Source: Roseivirga sp. UBA6061 (GTDB lineage: Bacteria; Bacteroidota; Bacteroidia; Cytophagales; Cyclobacteriaceae). From it: 64,000 nt of DNA. Below are positions 1 through 8,609 of the stretch, piece by piece (the stretch's first letter is position 1; each line of letters begins with the position of its first letter). The stretch spans positions 7,701 to 71,700 of the forward strand of contig DIYF01000085.1 of the NCBI GenBank assembly GCA_002427745.1, written 5' to 3'. Under the pieces are notes generated by a model. It was not told the origin of the DNA, made no database searches, and saw only the letters and a list, made by a program, of their open reading frames with translations. A program made the translations under genes and the position numbers.

Positions 1-160
1 TGCGCCAGGGGTTGAGTGTTAATTGGTAACTGGTGATTAGTGAATCAGTTGATCAGTTAATCAGGATATCGGTAATTGGTGACACCTGCGCCAAGGCTTC
101 GGTGCCTGAATTGGTTATTAGTTATTAGTTAACAGTTGATCAGGAGATTAGTAGGTACAT

Positions 161-259
161 CCGTCAGTACCGGTGGTTGGCATAGACTTGTTACATCTGC
201 TTTGACCGAAGACTCTGTTCCAAAAAACTCAAAGAAGTGTTAACACCAAGGTCAGACGG
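161..259. repeat. Inverted-repeat element, copy 1, inside tandem unit
   Basis: The arm CCGTCAGTACCGGTGG at 161-176 is complementary, with small bulges, to CACCAAGGTCAGACGG at 244-259. This encloses about 65 bp. The sequence is not heptad-like, unlike the rest of the unit, so it may be a separate folded element embedded in the heptad repeat. A structured RNA or a small insertion are both possible; no target duplication can be recognised. Confidence 0.5.
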
Positions 260-426
260 AGAGACTGGGCATCTGGGCCAGAGGTTGAGTGTTAATTGGT
301 AACTGGTCATTAGTGAATCAGTTGATCAGTTAATCAGGATATCGGTAATTGGTGACACCTACGCCAAGGCTTCGGTGCCTAAATTAGTTATTAGTTAACA
401 GTTGATCAGGAGATTAGCAGGTACAT

Positions 427-525
427 CCGTCAGTACCGGTGGTTGACATAGATTTGTTACATCTGCTTTGACCGAAGACTCTATTCCAAAAAACTCAAAG
501 ATGTGTTGACACCAAGGTCAGACGG
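427..525. repeat. Inverted-repeat element, copy 2
   Basis: Second copy of the element at 161-259, the same 99-bp length, with arms beginning CCGTCAGTACCGG at 427 and ending CAAGGTCAGACGG at 525. Only scattered substitutions separate the copies. The third tandem unit lacks it, because that unit stops at the point where the element would begin. Confidence 0.5.
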
Positions 526-799
526 AGAGACTGGGCATATGCGCCAGGGGTTGAGTGTTAATTGGTAACTGGTGATTAGTGAATCAGTTGATCAGTTAAT
601 CAGGATATCGGTAATTGGTGACACCTGCGCTGAATTAGTTATTAGTTAGCAGTTGATCAGGAGATTAACACCCCCACTCCTGTCGGACACAGCCGCTGTT
701 GTGATTGACAATATTTGATTCAGACGGCAAAACTTAGATGTTCTCCAGGCCCTTCATTCACGTTTCAGAATCGTTAATTTGTATTGGTAGAGAAGTGAT

Positions 800-1879
800 T
801 TGAAAAGTAAGCTCCCTATACAACCGAAGTATACCTATCTGGCCGCCCTGATACTCACCCTCCTTATGGTGATACAAACGAACGACCTGAGCACAGACCG
901 ATTGGTATTGAGTCTTAATCGCACCATCCTGTTTGCCACCAACTACCTCACCTGGGCCCTGGGACTGCCCTGGGTATATCGCTATACCTCAGGTATCAAC
1001 TTCAGTAGGGAAGTATGGAAGGGCCATGCCCTAAAGCTGATCTGCATCGCTCTGCTGATTTCAGGGGTTCAGCTGATTCTCTCAAATATTCTTTACTATC
1101 TCGTTTTAGGAATGCTGGGAGATTTCCCGCTGGATGACATGCTACAGAGTTTCTCGGAGGTATTTATCAAAGCCTGGGCCAGCCGTCTGGTAGACTTTAT
1201 CGTGATTGTAGGCATACTTCGGGCACTGAGTAATTACCGCAAGCTCAATGAGCAAAAGCTGGCCGTAGCAGAACTGGAATCAGTTCTAACCCAAACGCGG
1301 CTGGAGGCCCTGAAGATGCAGCTTAACCCGCATTTTCTCTTCAACTCGCTCCATGCCATACATTCCATGATTGGTTATGACAATGACAAAGCCCGATCCA
1401 TACTGTTAAAAATCAGCAACCTGCTTCGCAAGATTCTGGAGCTGGGAGAACGACAGCTGATTCCTCTACATGATGAACTCAATTACCTGAAAGACTACCT
1501 GGACATTGAGCAGGAGCGCTTTCACGACCGACTGGAGATCCACTATGAGATTGAAGAGTCAGTGCTTACAGCCATGGTCCCCAGTCTTCTTTTACAACCG
1601 CTAGCTGAAAATGCCCTGAAGCACGGTATTTCTCCTATGGAAGAAGCCGGAGAGATCTGGCTGAAAGTGAAGCAATCAGATGGCAATCAACTGGAATTGT
1701 GTATGATCAACTCTATGCCCGGGCAACTGTCACAAAGCACGCAGGGAACCGGTATTGGTCTTGCAAACCTGGAAAAGAGACTCGAGCAACTGTATGGCGG
1801 GGGTTTTAAAATAAAGATTGATAAGGCGTCCGGTCAGTTTAGTATACAAATCATCATACCCTTTACTTATGCGGATTAG
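800..1879 (+). CDS. LytS-type sensor histidine kinase
   Basis: Membrane sensor kinase of the His_kinase (PF06580) group, 359 aa. Hydrophobic segments lie at about 12-27, 42-60, 76-105 and 128-142, then a short coiled linker. The phosphoacceptor motif LNPHFLFNSLH places the histidine at 178. An N-box (LAENALKHG, near 270) and a glycine-rich box (GTGIGLANL, near 315) complete an ATP-binding domain. The start is TTG at 800 because an in-frame TAG sits at 788; AGAGAAG just upstream could serve as ribosome site. Its end overlaps the following LytTR gene by 11 bp, so the two form a translationally coupled two-component pair. No sensory domain beyond the membrane segments is seen, so the signal is unknown. 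Confidence 0.9.
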   Translation: MKSKLPIQPKYTYLAALILTLLMVIQTNDLSTDRLVLSLNRTILFATNYLTWALGLPWVYRYTSGINFSREVWKGHALKLICIALLISGVQLILSNILYYLVLGMLGDFPLDDMLQSFSEVFIKAWASRLVDFIVIVGILRALSNYRKLNEQKLAVAELESVLTQTRLEALKMQLNPHFLFNSLHAIHSMIGYDNDKARSILLKISNLLRKILELGERQLIPLHDELNYLKDYLDIEQERFHDRLEIHYEIEESVLTAMVPSLLLQPLAENALKHGISPMEEAGEIWLKVKQSDGNQLELCMINSMPGQLSQSTQGTGIGLANLEKRLEQLYGGGFKIKIDKASGQFSIQIIIPFTYAD

Positions 1880-2630
1880 AACAATTATAGCAGATGATGA
1901 ACCTCATGCCCGCAGGTACCTGAGCGACCTGCTCCGAGCCGATGAGGAAATTGAACTGCTGGCGGAGCTAAAGAACGGAAGAGAAACACTCACCTACCTG
2001 GAAGGTCATCGGGTAGACCTGGTATTTCTGGACATTCATATGCCGGGCATTAATGGTATTGAAGTACTACAGCGAATTCCGCAAGGTAAAATGCCCATTG
2101 TGGTTTTCACCACGGCCTACGATCAATATGCCATTACGGCTTTTGAAGCATCAGCTATGGATTATCTGCTTAAGCCTTTTGACCAGAAGCGACTGGTCAA
2201 ATCGCTGGACCGCGTCAAAGAGCAATTGGAGTTGAGAAAGGAATCTGATTTTCACAGGAAAATGCTGAGCTTGTATCGTGACTATCAGGATGCCCGATCA
2301 CCACAGCTCACAGAGTTTGTGATAAAAGACAGAGGTTTCGAAAAAGTAATCAAGGCTAAAGATATCCTGTGGATCGAAGCGAATTCAGTTTATGCAGAGC
2401 TTCACACGGAGAGCAATAAATACCTGTACAGAGTAGCCCTGAATTTGCTCGACACCGAACTCTCCTCTGACTTTCTGCGAATTCATCGATCCATTATTCT
2501 TAACACAGGCCATATTACAAAAACCAGCTACCTTAATAACAACACCTATCAGTTCACGATGGCGAATGGCAAAGAGCTGATCTCCAGCAGGTCTTATAAA
2601 ACGGATATTATGCAACGACTGGGGCGGTAG
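1869..2630 (+). CDS. LytTR-family response regulator
   Basis: 253-aa response regulator partnered with the upstream kinase. Receiver domain 1-115 with acidic pair D9-D10, phosphoacceptor D55 (FLDIHMPG), a threonine in FTTAYDQYA and the lysine in DYLLKPF. A LytTR DNA-binding domain follows at about 150-253, with the typical IEANSVYAELHT and FLRIHRSIILN segments. The ATG at 1869 was chosen over an earlier in-frame TTG because it begins directly at the receiver fold (MRIRTIIADDE). Its targets are not evident: the flanking DNA is repetitive and no transporter gene is attached, so it may act at a distance. Confidence 0.9.
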   Translation: MRIRTIIADDEPHARRYLSDLLRADEEIELLAELKNGRETLTYLEGHRVDLVFLDIHMPGINGIEVLQRIPQGKMPIVVFTTAYDQYAITAFEASAMDYLLKPFDQKRLVKSLDRVKEQLELRKESDFHRKMLSLYRDYQDARSPQLTEFVIKDRGFEKVIKAKDILWIEANSVYAELHTESNKYLYRVALNLLDTELSSDFLRIHRSIILNTGHITKTSYLNNNTYQFTMANGKELISSRSYKTDIMQRLGR

Positions 2631-2776
2631 CAGGAATCGGGAATCGGGAATCGGGGATCAGGAATCAGGAATCAGAAATCAGGGAGCAGGGAGCAGGGAG
2701 CAGGGAGCGGGGAGCAGGTGGTTAAACGAATACCTACGGACATCGGTAATCGGAAACTTAAAACATCGGTGCCAGA
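2631..2776. repeat. Heptad-periodic degenerate repeat
   Basis: Immediately after the LytTR stop the sequence reads as 7-bp words: CAGGAAT, CGGGAAT, CGGGAAT, CGGGGAT, CAGGAAT, CAGGAAT, CAGAAAT, then CAGGGAG four times. It decays into ATCGGTAATCGGAAAC and ATCGGTGCCAG. The last pieces resemble the TTCGGTGCC and ATCGGTAATTGG segments of the array at 1-667, so both blocks appear to belong to one repeat family flanking the kinase/regulator pair. Confidence 0.75.
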
Positions 2777-2792
2777 ATAATAGTCTCAAGGC

Positions 2793-2822
2793 AAAAAAGC
2801 TGTCGCGACTCACCGCGACAGC
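2793..2822 (-). terminator. Rho-independent terminator of the leftward DinB gene
   Basis: GCTGTCGCG (2799-2807), a 6-nt loop and CGCGACAGC (2814-2822) make a perfect 9-bp stem. On the minus strand it is followed by six T residues (2793-2798). It lies 41 bp past the stop of the minus-strand gene at 2863. Confidence 0.85.
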
Positions 2823-2862
2823 CCAACACATGAAAGGAATAACCTTCCTGCTTCAGCGCTCA

Positions 2863-3390
2863 TTACAGCCAGCTACTGGATCTGGCCGGAGCGATTCCCT
2901 TCATTCTCATTAAAAAAATGATTTTCCCCTGCTCTCTGTGCAGATGGTGCTCCATCATCATCAGCGCCTCTATACGGCTGATACTTTGTCCCTGCCCGAA
3001 TAAGTCAACCTGAGTATCAAAGCCTTCTATCTCAGGTATCTTAGCGATAACATAATCGAACGACTGTTCCAGGTCTTTTACAATCTCCTCCTTGGATTTA
3101 AGGGTCTGGGTTTTCTGATTGTCGATCCCGATATCCGCAGGCTTACCACCGGAGATCATCGTGATGAAATATCGATTGGATGTGGTAATGTGCTTTACCT
3201 GATCTGCATAGCCCCTTACTCCTTCTACCGGCACATAACTGTAGTGCTCCTCCGGCATAGCCCTGGCACTGTTTACTACCATATCTTTCATATTCTGCCA
3301 TGAATAGAGCAGACGATCTGTTTTCAGTGATTGTGCCTGTATACAAGTGCACATCAGACAGAGGGCCGAGATAATTGTGATTTGCTTCAT
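2863..3390 (-). CDS. Secreted DinB-superfamily protein
   Basis: 175 aa with an N-terminal signal peptide (about 1-20, ending IQAQ). The remainder is a DinB-like four-helix bundle: WQNMKDMVVNSARAMPEEHY, a histidine in QVKHITTSNRYF (H67) and EHHLHREQGKI (H148, H149, H151), which fit the three-His metal site of the family. DinB proteins are metal-dependent and include thiol-dependent transferases; the reaction here is unknown. It is transcribed away from a paralog at 3573 with 182 bp between starts, and has its own strong terminator. The periplasmic location is inferred from the signal peptide. Confidence 0.8.
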   Translation of the reverse strand: MKQITIISALCLMCTCIQAQSLKTDRLLYSWQNMKDMVVNSARAMPEEHYSYVPVEGVRGYADQVKHITTSNRYFITMISGGKPADIGIDNQKTQTLKSKEEIVKDLEQSFDYVIAKIPEIEGFDTQVDLFGQGQSISRIEALMMMEHHLHREQGKIIFLMRMKGIAPARSSSWL

Positions 3391-3572
3391 GATAAAAATT
3401 CAGATGTTTTTCAGGTAAACGCCCGGGGTTCAAATGAAGACTCAGGAATGATCCGGTTGACAATAGCGGATGTAAACAGCAACCACCATTAACACTTCAT
3501 TCACATTTTTAACAAATCGTTGTATACCTTTTGCCTGCGTAAAAACGTACAACCGGATAGATTTTTTAAACC

Positions 3573-4124
3573 ATGAAAACTATGAAGACTATTAACAAAA
3601 CTTTATTGAGTGCGCTGATGGCCATAGCACTGGTCACCCAAGCCTTTGCCGGCACGTCTCCGGATGCAGAAAAAGACGCCATGGTGGCTGATTGGGAACG
3701 GGCTAAGGCCTTTACCCTCGAATATATAGACGCGATGACTGAAGAAGGCTTTTTCAAATCTCCTACTGAGGGCATCAGAACCTTTGCAGCGCAGATGTTG
3801 CACCTGGCCGATGGCAATGCAGGCCTAGTAGGCATTGCGACCGGCAAAGCCGGGCCCTTTACCGGTCGTGTAGAGCCGGACACCAGCCTGGACAGCAAAG
3901 CCAAAGTGCGAGAAACAGTAGCCAGGTCATATGACTATGTGATCGAGGCGATTAAAGAAATGGACATGTCAAAAAGCACAGAGATTACCGAAGCCTTCCA
4001 GCAGAGCCTTCCGAGAATTGAGTGGCTCAAAAAGGCCTTTGAGCACCAGACTCATCACCGGGGACAAGCGACAATCTATCTGAGAATGCAGGGCATTGCT
4101 CCTCCACCGGAAAAGTTGTTTTAA
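3573..4124 (+). CDS. Secreted DinB-superfamily protein, paralog
   Basis: 183 aa, signal peptide about 1-26 (ALMAIALVTQAFA). The DinB-like bundle shows the same landmarks as the leftward neighbour: GIRTFAAQMLHLAD (H77) and FEHQTHHRGQATIYLRMQGIA near residues 151-171, against EHHLHREQGKIIFLMRMKGIA in the paralog. An internal ATG at 3582 is an alternative start with an equally good signal peptide. A TATACCTTTTG stretch at 3523-3533 resembles the Bacteroidota -7 element (TAnnTTTG) with one extra base. The two genes look like an old inverted duplication. Confidence 0.8.
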   Translation: MKTMKTINKTLLSALMAIALVTQAFAGTSPDAEKDAMVADWERAKAFTLEYIDAMTEEGFFKSPTEGIRTFAAQMLHLADGNAGLVGIATGKAGPFTGRVEPDTSLDSKAKVRETVARSYDYVIEAIKEMDMSKSTEITEAFQQSLPRIEWLKKAFEHQTHHRGQATIYLRMQGIAPPPEKLF

Positions 4125-4419
4125 AGATTCAGGACAGTGCTCGTATTAAAATAACTCTGACATTGATAACAGACTCATGGCGGTAAGAGCAGACAATCTT
4201 GTAGTGATGTCTGCAAAGAAACTGTAAGATGAGTTCATTGCATGTGACAGATTAATGGAAATACTGATTGTCTGGCCTTACCCCGGCCCTCTCCTAAAGG
4301 AGAAAGAGTTGGTGAGGTTTCCATTAATCTGTCGTTAAGCTCTATCTGTTTTGGGAACCAAAAGACTACAGCCGGTCATGACGGCTTGTTGATCTTTTGA
4401 TACAAGCCTCTTTTTAACT
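4125..4419. other. Intergenic region with nested palindromes
   Basis: Between the DinB gene and the convergent lipoprotein gene. It holds GCAGACA (4189-4195) facing TGTCTGC (4208-4214), and the 88-bp inverted-repeat element listed separately. No coding potential is seen. Confidence 0.6.
4246..4333. repeat. 88-bp element with perfect 16-bp terminal inverted repeats
   Basis: GACAGATTAATGGAAA at 4246-4261 is repeated in exact inverted form as TTTCCATTAATCTGTC at 4318-4333. Inside is a second hairpin, TCTCC-TAAA-GGAGA, within CCCCGGCCCTCTCCTAAAGG. From memory, that internal phrase recurs in intergenic DNA of other Bacteroidota. The layout suits a miniature inverted-repeat element, but no clear target-site duplication flanks it. 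Confidence 0.6.
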
Positions 4420-5145
4420 CTACTCTATCAGTCTGTTACAGGTAAAATCATCGCTGAAGGCTCCGTTACCCTCAAAGGTAAAACCCGTCAGGCTTACTGA
4501 GGAAGCAGAACCATTTTCCGTAGAAGCTCCCAGAGAAATACTGATCCCCACTGTTGACCCCTCGGTGAATTGATATTCGCTGCTGGTGGCAATGGTTTCA
4601 AATCCGATTTCTGTAGAAACAGTCAGGGTATTACCTCTTCTGGTGATTCTGATGGCTCCGGAATCATTATTCAGTGAGTTAAAAGCTCCGAATTCTGCAT
4701 TCCTATCTGGAGGAATACCCGCACTGCTCATGACCTGGTTGATTGAACTACTGGCGTAGATAATAGCTGAGAGAGCTAAACCGGACAGAGAAGCGCTGTT
4801 GCCATTATTGTCCTGATAACGCTCATTGATTACAAATTGAAAAGATCCTCCGTCACCGAGCTCTAAATCTGCAAAAGTCAATCGGGCAGAAAAATCACCC
4901 GTAATCCAGTTCTGAGATAAAGTCGCAAACCTTCTTTCTACAGATAAATTCAGTCTTTCATCCGTGAAATCAACAGAAAACTCTCCGGAGGTTCCGGTAT
5001 CCGGAGCGAGTACTTCCCAGACAGGAGTACCACACTGCGGAGCTCCATCAGTATCATCTCCTCCGCAGGAAAGGAAACTGACCACCAGCAGGCCCAGGGT
5101 GAAACATAGCAGATAACGGGTTGAAAAGGCATTGACAGATTTCAT
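4420..5145 (-). CDS. Hypothetical lipoprotein
   Basis: 241 aa with a lipoprotein signal peptide: basic start, hydrophobic stretch 11-26 and lipobox FLSC with the cysteine at 27, followed by GGDD. The mature part is rich in Ser, Gly, Asn and Thr with alternating hydrophobic residues (RRGNTLTVSTEIGFETI, GSFQFVINERYQ), which suggests a beta-sandwich of the concanavalin/laminin-G type. That is a guess from composition; I do not recognise the family. It is probably anchored in the outer membrane. It follows the Asp-box protein gene on the same strand after 99 bp. Confidence 0.7.
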   Translation of the reverse strand: MKSVNAFSTRYLLCFTLGLLVVSFLSCGGDDTDGAPQCGTPVWEVLAPDTGTSGEFSVDFTDERLNLSVERRFATLSQNWITGDFSARLTFADLELGDGGSFQFVINERYQDNNGNSASLSGLALSAIIYASSSINQVMSSAGIPPDRNAEFGAFNSLNNDSGAIRITRRGNTLTVSTEIGFETIATSSEYQFTEGSTVGISISLGASTENGSASSVSLTGFTFEGNGAFSDDFTCNRLIE

Positions 5146-5244
5146 AGAGGCGCGATTGTTTTTCCTTACTTTATCCAGTATCTACTTAGAAACGGATAAA
5201 CGGGAAATACGCGCCTATGCGAAACTTGCGTATTGAATTGCGGG

Positions 5245-8200
5245 CTACATGGCCCCCTCCTCCTTTTCTTTCGGCAGCACCACTTTTGGGAAATTATTGG
5301 ACTCCAAAATTTCATTGGTAGCAGGCAACAGCCCGGTCAGTATCTTATCCATCATTTGCTGATACCCGTTCAGGCTTTCCCTGTGCAACTCATGTACGGC
5401 AATCTGCTGATCGGTTGGCTTAAAATCTCCCTGCTGTACCTGACTGGCAAGGTTCATAAGCTTGGAGTATAGCATGGTAGGCCCGCGCAGGTCATCGGCA
5501 AACGTGCCGGTAAGTGTTAGTTGAAAGAGCTTAGCCTCTACTTCTATGATGCCATCGTCCAGATGCTTTAAAGCCTCTTTTACAGCCTCATTTTTCTGTT
5601 CTTTCTCCAGTTGCTGCAGGTCCTCAATCTGCTTGCGCATCCACTCAGCTTTATTCACCATTTCAGCAACAGTAGAAATATCGTCTCTGATACCCAGTGC
5701 CCTGGTGTTTTGCTCTGCGATTTCAGCTGCCGTGCCTTCCGTATTCGGGTCCTTCAAAACGTTTAAGGGCTGTTCGTAAACTTCGTCCCCTACTCGTACC
5801 CGTACGGTGTATGTTCCCGGATTCACCAGCGGACCTCTGAAACCACCATAGCCCCAGGTAATCAAAGGTCTCCAGCCTTTCTCATCCAACCTGAGGCGCT
5901 CCGGCAGGGCTTTATCATCGGGCATGCCCAGAGGCAAGGTCCTGAGCTTAGGCTCAGTCGCTCTTTCGTGGCGTAAATCCCACTGTGCTCGGTTCAGCCC
6001 TGACTGTTGAGAGCCATTCAGCTTTCTGACCACCTCTCCGGCACTGTTGACGATTTCGATCTTTACTTTCACGTCCTCAGGCAGCTCTCCTACCCAGTAA
6101 TTGATGCTGGCCCCATAGCGAGGATTCCTGCCGTCTGCTTCAGTGGGCTCTCCTCTTCCGGGGCCACTGATATTTTGAAAACGATAGGCATCGCGCTGTT
6201 CAAAGAGATGAAAGTTACTTTTAGCAACCTCTTCATTCATTTGCTGCAGTGCTGTGATATCATCCATAATCCAGAAGCCACGCCCGTAAGTGGCAATGAC
6301 CAGATCTTTGAACTCTTTCTGTATGGTGAGCCAGTGCACCGGTGCATGAGGCAGATTGTTCTGCAATGGGAGCCAGCTTTGGCCGTCATCGTAGCTGAAA
6401 TAGACTGCATTCTCTGTCCCCAGGTACAATAAGCCTTCCCGTGCAGGGTCTTCCCTTATCACATGTACATAGCTCAGCTGACTTTTAGGAATGCCTTCCG
6501 TAATCAACTGCCAGGTCTGACCATAATCTTCCGTTTTATAGGCAAAGGGATCACGGTTATTCATTTGGTGGAAATCCACAGAGATATATGCTTTACCCGC
6601 CTTGAACTGAGAAGGCTCTATATTGCTGATCGTGCCCCATACCGGCAGATCGGGGATATTTGCTGTCACATTGGTCCAGGAGACACCACCATCGCGCGAA
6701 ACATGAACGAGGCCGTCATTACTACCTGTCCAGATTATGCCTTCTTCCAGAGGAGACTCAGCAATGGCAAACAGGGTACTTCCGAATTCTACCCCGATGT
6801 TGTCAATTGTGAGCCCGCCTGAGGTCACCTGCTTTGACTTGTCGTTGGTGGTCAGATCAGGGCTTATTTCATTCCAGCTCTGCCCGCCATTAGTGGTTAC
6901 ATGCACAAACTGGCTGCCGACATAAACCTTATTATGATCATGGGGAGAAATATGAATGGGAAAGGTCCAGTTAAAGCGATACTTAAGTTTGGCAGGCCCC
7001 CAGCCCATAGGTTCATCAGGCCATACGCGTACCTCACGGGCATGGCCGGTAGTGCGGTTATAACGCGTTAAGCTTGCATCGTAGCTAGCCGACCAGATGA
7101 TATTGGGATCGACTGGATCGGGGTAGGTAAAGCCACTTTCTCCTCCCCCAACCGGGTGCCACAGGCCGATGTTGATACTTCCTCCCATACGGCTGTTACT
7201 CGGTCCCATGGTAGAGGGGCCATCCTGACGGTTGCCATATACATTATAGGGAATCTGGTTATCTACCGCCACATGGTACATCTGACCAGTGGGTAGTTGG
7301 GGGCGCAGCCAGGTCTGACCCCGGTTGAGCGAAATCGCAATACCTCCGTCATTTCCTACAATGAGTCTGTCGGGGTTTTCAGGATCAATCCACATATCGT
7401 GATCATCTCCCCCTACTCCCGGCAGTCGCTTCGCGCCTTCTCCTCCATCGGTGGTTTTCCAAACCCCGTGTGCCATAAAGTATACTTCTTCATCGTCTTG
7501 TGGAGATATGGTCAGCCTGGAGTAATAATGTGGCCGCTGTGTATATTCCTGGTCATGGCTCACCAGCTGCCAGCTTCTTCCGCCATTGTCAGATCTGAAC
7601 AAAACACCGTCAAACTCATATTGAGCGGTTTCTATAAGGGCGTAAATACGATCAGAATTACTGGGCGCTATACCCACTGCGATTTTACCCCAGGGCATCT
7701 TAGGCAAACCTCTTCCGCTGAGCTTATTCCAGCTCTCTCCGGCATCTTTTGATATATATAAGCCGCTGCCGGGTCCTCCTGAATTTCTCAGCCAGGTTTT
7801 GATTTCCAGCTGCCACATGCCGGCTATGAGAATATCCGGGTTGTTTACATCCAGGGCGATATCAGAAGCACCGGTATTTTCATCTACAAAGAGTACCCGT
7901 TTCCAGTTGGTGCCTCCGTCAGTAGATTTGTAGACTCCCCGCTCCTGCTGAGGGCCATAACTATGCCCCAGTGCGGCAGCGTAGACTACATTGGCGTCTC
8001 TCGGGTCAATGATGATCCTGCCAATACGGCCGGTGTTCTCCAGCCCCATTCTTTGCCAGGTTTTACCGGCATCGGTAGACTTGTAAATACCATTACCAAT
8101 AGAAACATTACTGCGGATAAAGGTTTCGCCCGTACCAGCCCAGACAATATTATGATCTGAAGGTGCAATGGCCAGCGCCCCGACAGACGATACATCCTGA

Positions 8201-8490
8201 TCGTCAAAAACCGGATTCCAGCTTACACCGCCATCCTCAGATTTAAAAATACCGCCTGAGGCAGCTCCAGCATAGACCACCATGGGGTTACCCGGCTCTC
8301 CGGTCACGGCTATTACCCTGTTGCCATCCGGGCCTATATAGCGGTAACTCAGAGAGGAGTAATCAGAGGGTTTCAGCCATTCCTGTTTTTCAGGCGACTT
8401 GTTCTTCTTTCTCTTTCTCTGTGCTTCAGCATTAAACGTAAACAGGCTAATTAACAGTAGTGAGCACACTACGCGGATTGTGAAATTCAT
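5245..8490 (-). CDS. Large secreted Asp-box (sortilin/VPS10-like) protein
   Basis: 1081 aa. Start taken at the ATG giving MNFTIRVVCSLLLISLFTFN, a clean signal peptide; an upstream in-frame start would add 32 residues of unlikely leader. About ten Asp-box motifs (S/T-x-D-x-G-x-S/T-W) occur through the first ~720 residues, for example SEDGGVSW, STDAGKTW, STDGGTNW, SKDAGESW, SDNGGRSW, TTNGGQSW and TEDYGQTW. They mark beta-propeller blades as in VPS10/sortilin and BNR glycosidase-like proteins. The C-terminal ~300 residues contain a beta-rich segment (GPLVNPGTYTVRVRVGDEVY) and a helical part (near 960-1050). Such proteins are usually annotated as glycosyl hydrolase-like, but no catalytic residues can be assigned. 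No T9SS tail is visible. Confidence 0.8.
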   Translation of the reverse strand: MNFTIRVVCSLLLISLFTFNAEAQRKRKKNKSPEKQEWLKPSDYSSLSYRYIGPDGNRVIAVTGEPGNPMVVYAGAASGGIFKSEDGGVSWNPVFDDQDVSSVGALAIAPSDHNIVWAGTGETFIRSNVSIGNGIYKSTDAGKTWQRMGLENTGRIGRIIIDPRDANVVYAAALGHSYGPQQERGVYKSTDGGTNWKRVLFVDENTGASDIALDVNNPDILIAGMWQLEIKTWLRNSGGPGSGLYISKDAGESWNKLSGRGLPKMPWGKIAVGIAPSNSDRIYALIETAQYEFDGVLFRSDNGGRSWQLVSHDQEYTQRPHYYSRLTISPQDDEEVYFMAHGVWKTTDGGEGAKRLPGVGGDDHDMWIDPENPDRLIVGNDGGIAISLNRGQTWLRPQLPTGQMYHVAVDNQIPYNVYGNRQDGPSTMGPSNSRMGGSINIGLWHPVGGGESGFTYPDPVDPNIIWSASYDASLTRYNRTTGHAREVRVWPDEPMGWGPAKLKYRFNWTFPIHISPHDHNKVYVGSQFVHVTTNGGQSWNEISPDLTTNDKSKQVTSGGLTIDNIGVEFGSTLFAIAESPLEEGIIWTGSNDGLVHVSRDGGVSWTNVTANIPDLPVWGTISNIEPSQFKAGKAYISVDFHQMNNRDPFAYKTEDYGQTWQLITEGIPKSQLSYVHVIREDPAREGLLYLGTENAVYFSYDDGQSWLPLQNNLPHAPVHWLTIQKEFKDLVIATYGRGFWIMDDITALQQMNEEVAKSNFHLFEQRDAYRFQNISGPGRGEPTEADGRNPRYGASINYWVGELPEDVKVKIEIVNSAGEVVRKLNGSQQSGLNRAQWDLRHERATEPKLRTLPLGMPDDKALPERLRLDEKGWRPLITWGYGGFRGPLVNPGTYTVRVRVGDEVYEQPLNVLKDPNTEGTAAEIAEQNTRALGIRDDISTVAEMVNKAEWMRKQIEDLQQLEKEQKNEAVKEALKHLDDGIIEVEAKLFQLTLTGTFADDLRGPTMLYSKLMNLASQVQQGDFKPTDQQIAVHELHRESLNGYQQMMDKILTGLLPATNEILESNNFPKVVLPKEKEEGAM

Positions 8491-8609
8491 AGGAAGCGGT
8501 TGTTTGCCAAAAGATAGGAAAGAATGGATGAACACATTGACCGGTCGCATAAATATGGAGCGCAACCGGATAATCAATTGTACCACTCTCCGCTTTCAGG
8601 CTTATACCG

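Larger units (their letters stand above)
1..667. repeat. Tandem array of ~270-bp units built from degenerate heptads
   Basis: Three units begin at 1, 274 and 540, each at TGCGCCAG or TGGGCCAG followed by GTTGAGTGTTAATTGG, giving periods of 273 and 266 bp. The third stops near 667 and lacks about 14 bp around the sequence CAAGGCTTCGG. Within each unit the first ~100 bp and the part around GTTATTAGTTAACAGTTGAT read as drifting 7-bp words (GTTAATT, GGTAACT, GGTGATT, AGTGAAT, CAGTTGA, TCAGTTA). No credible reading frame crosses the array, and it runs to the left window edge, so it may continue. It ends about 130 bp before the first gene. Function unknown. Confidence 0.85.

Noticed and set aside
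1..667. CRISPR array
   Set aside because: The units are about 270 bp and continuous, with no short repeat alternating with unique spacers, and no cas gene is present.
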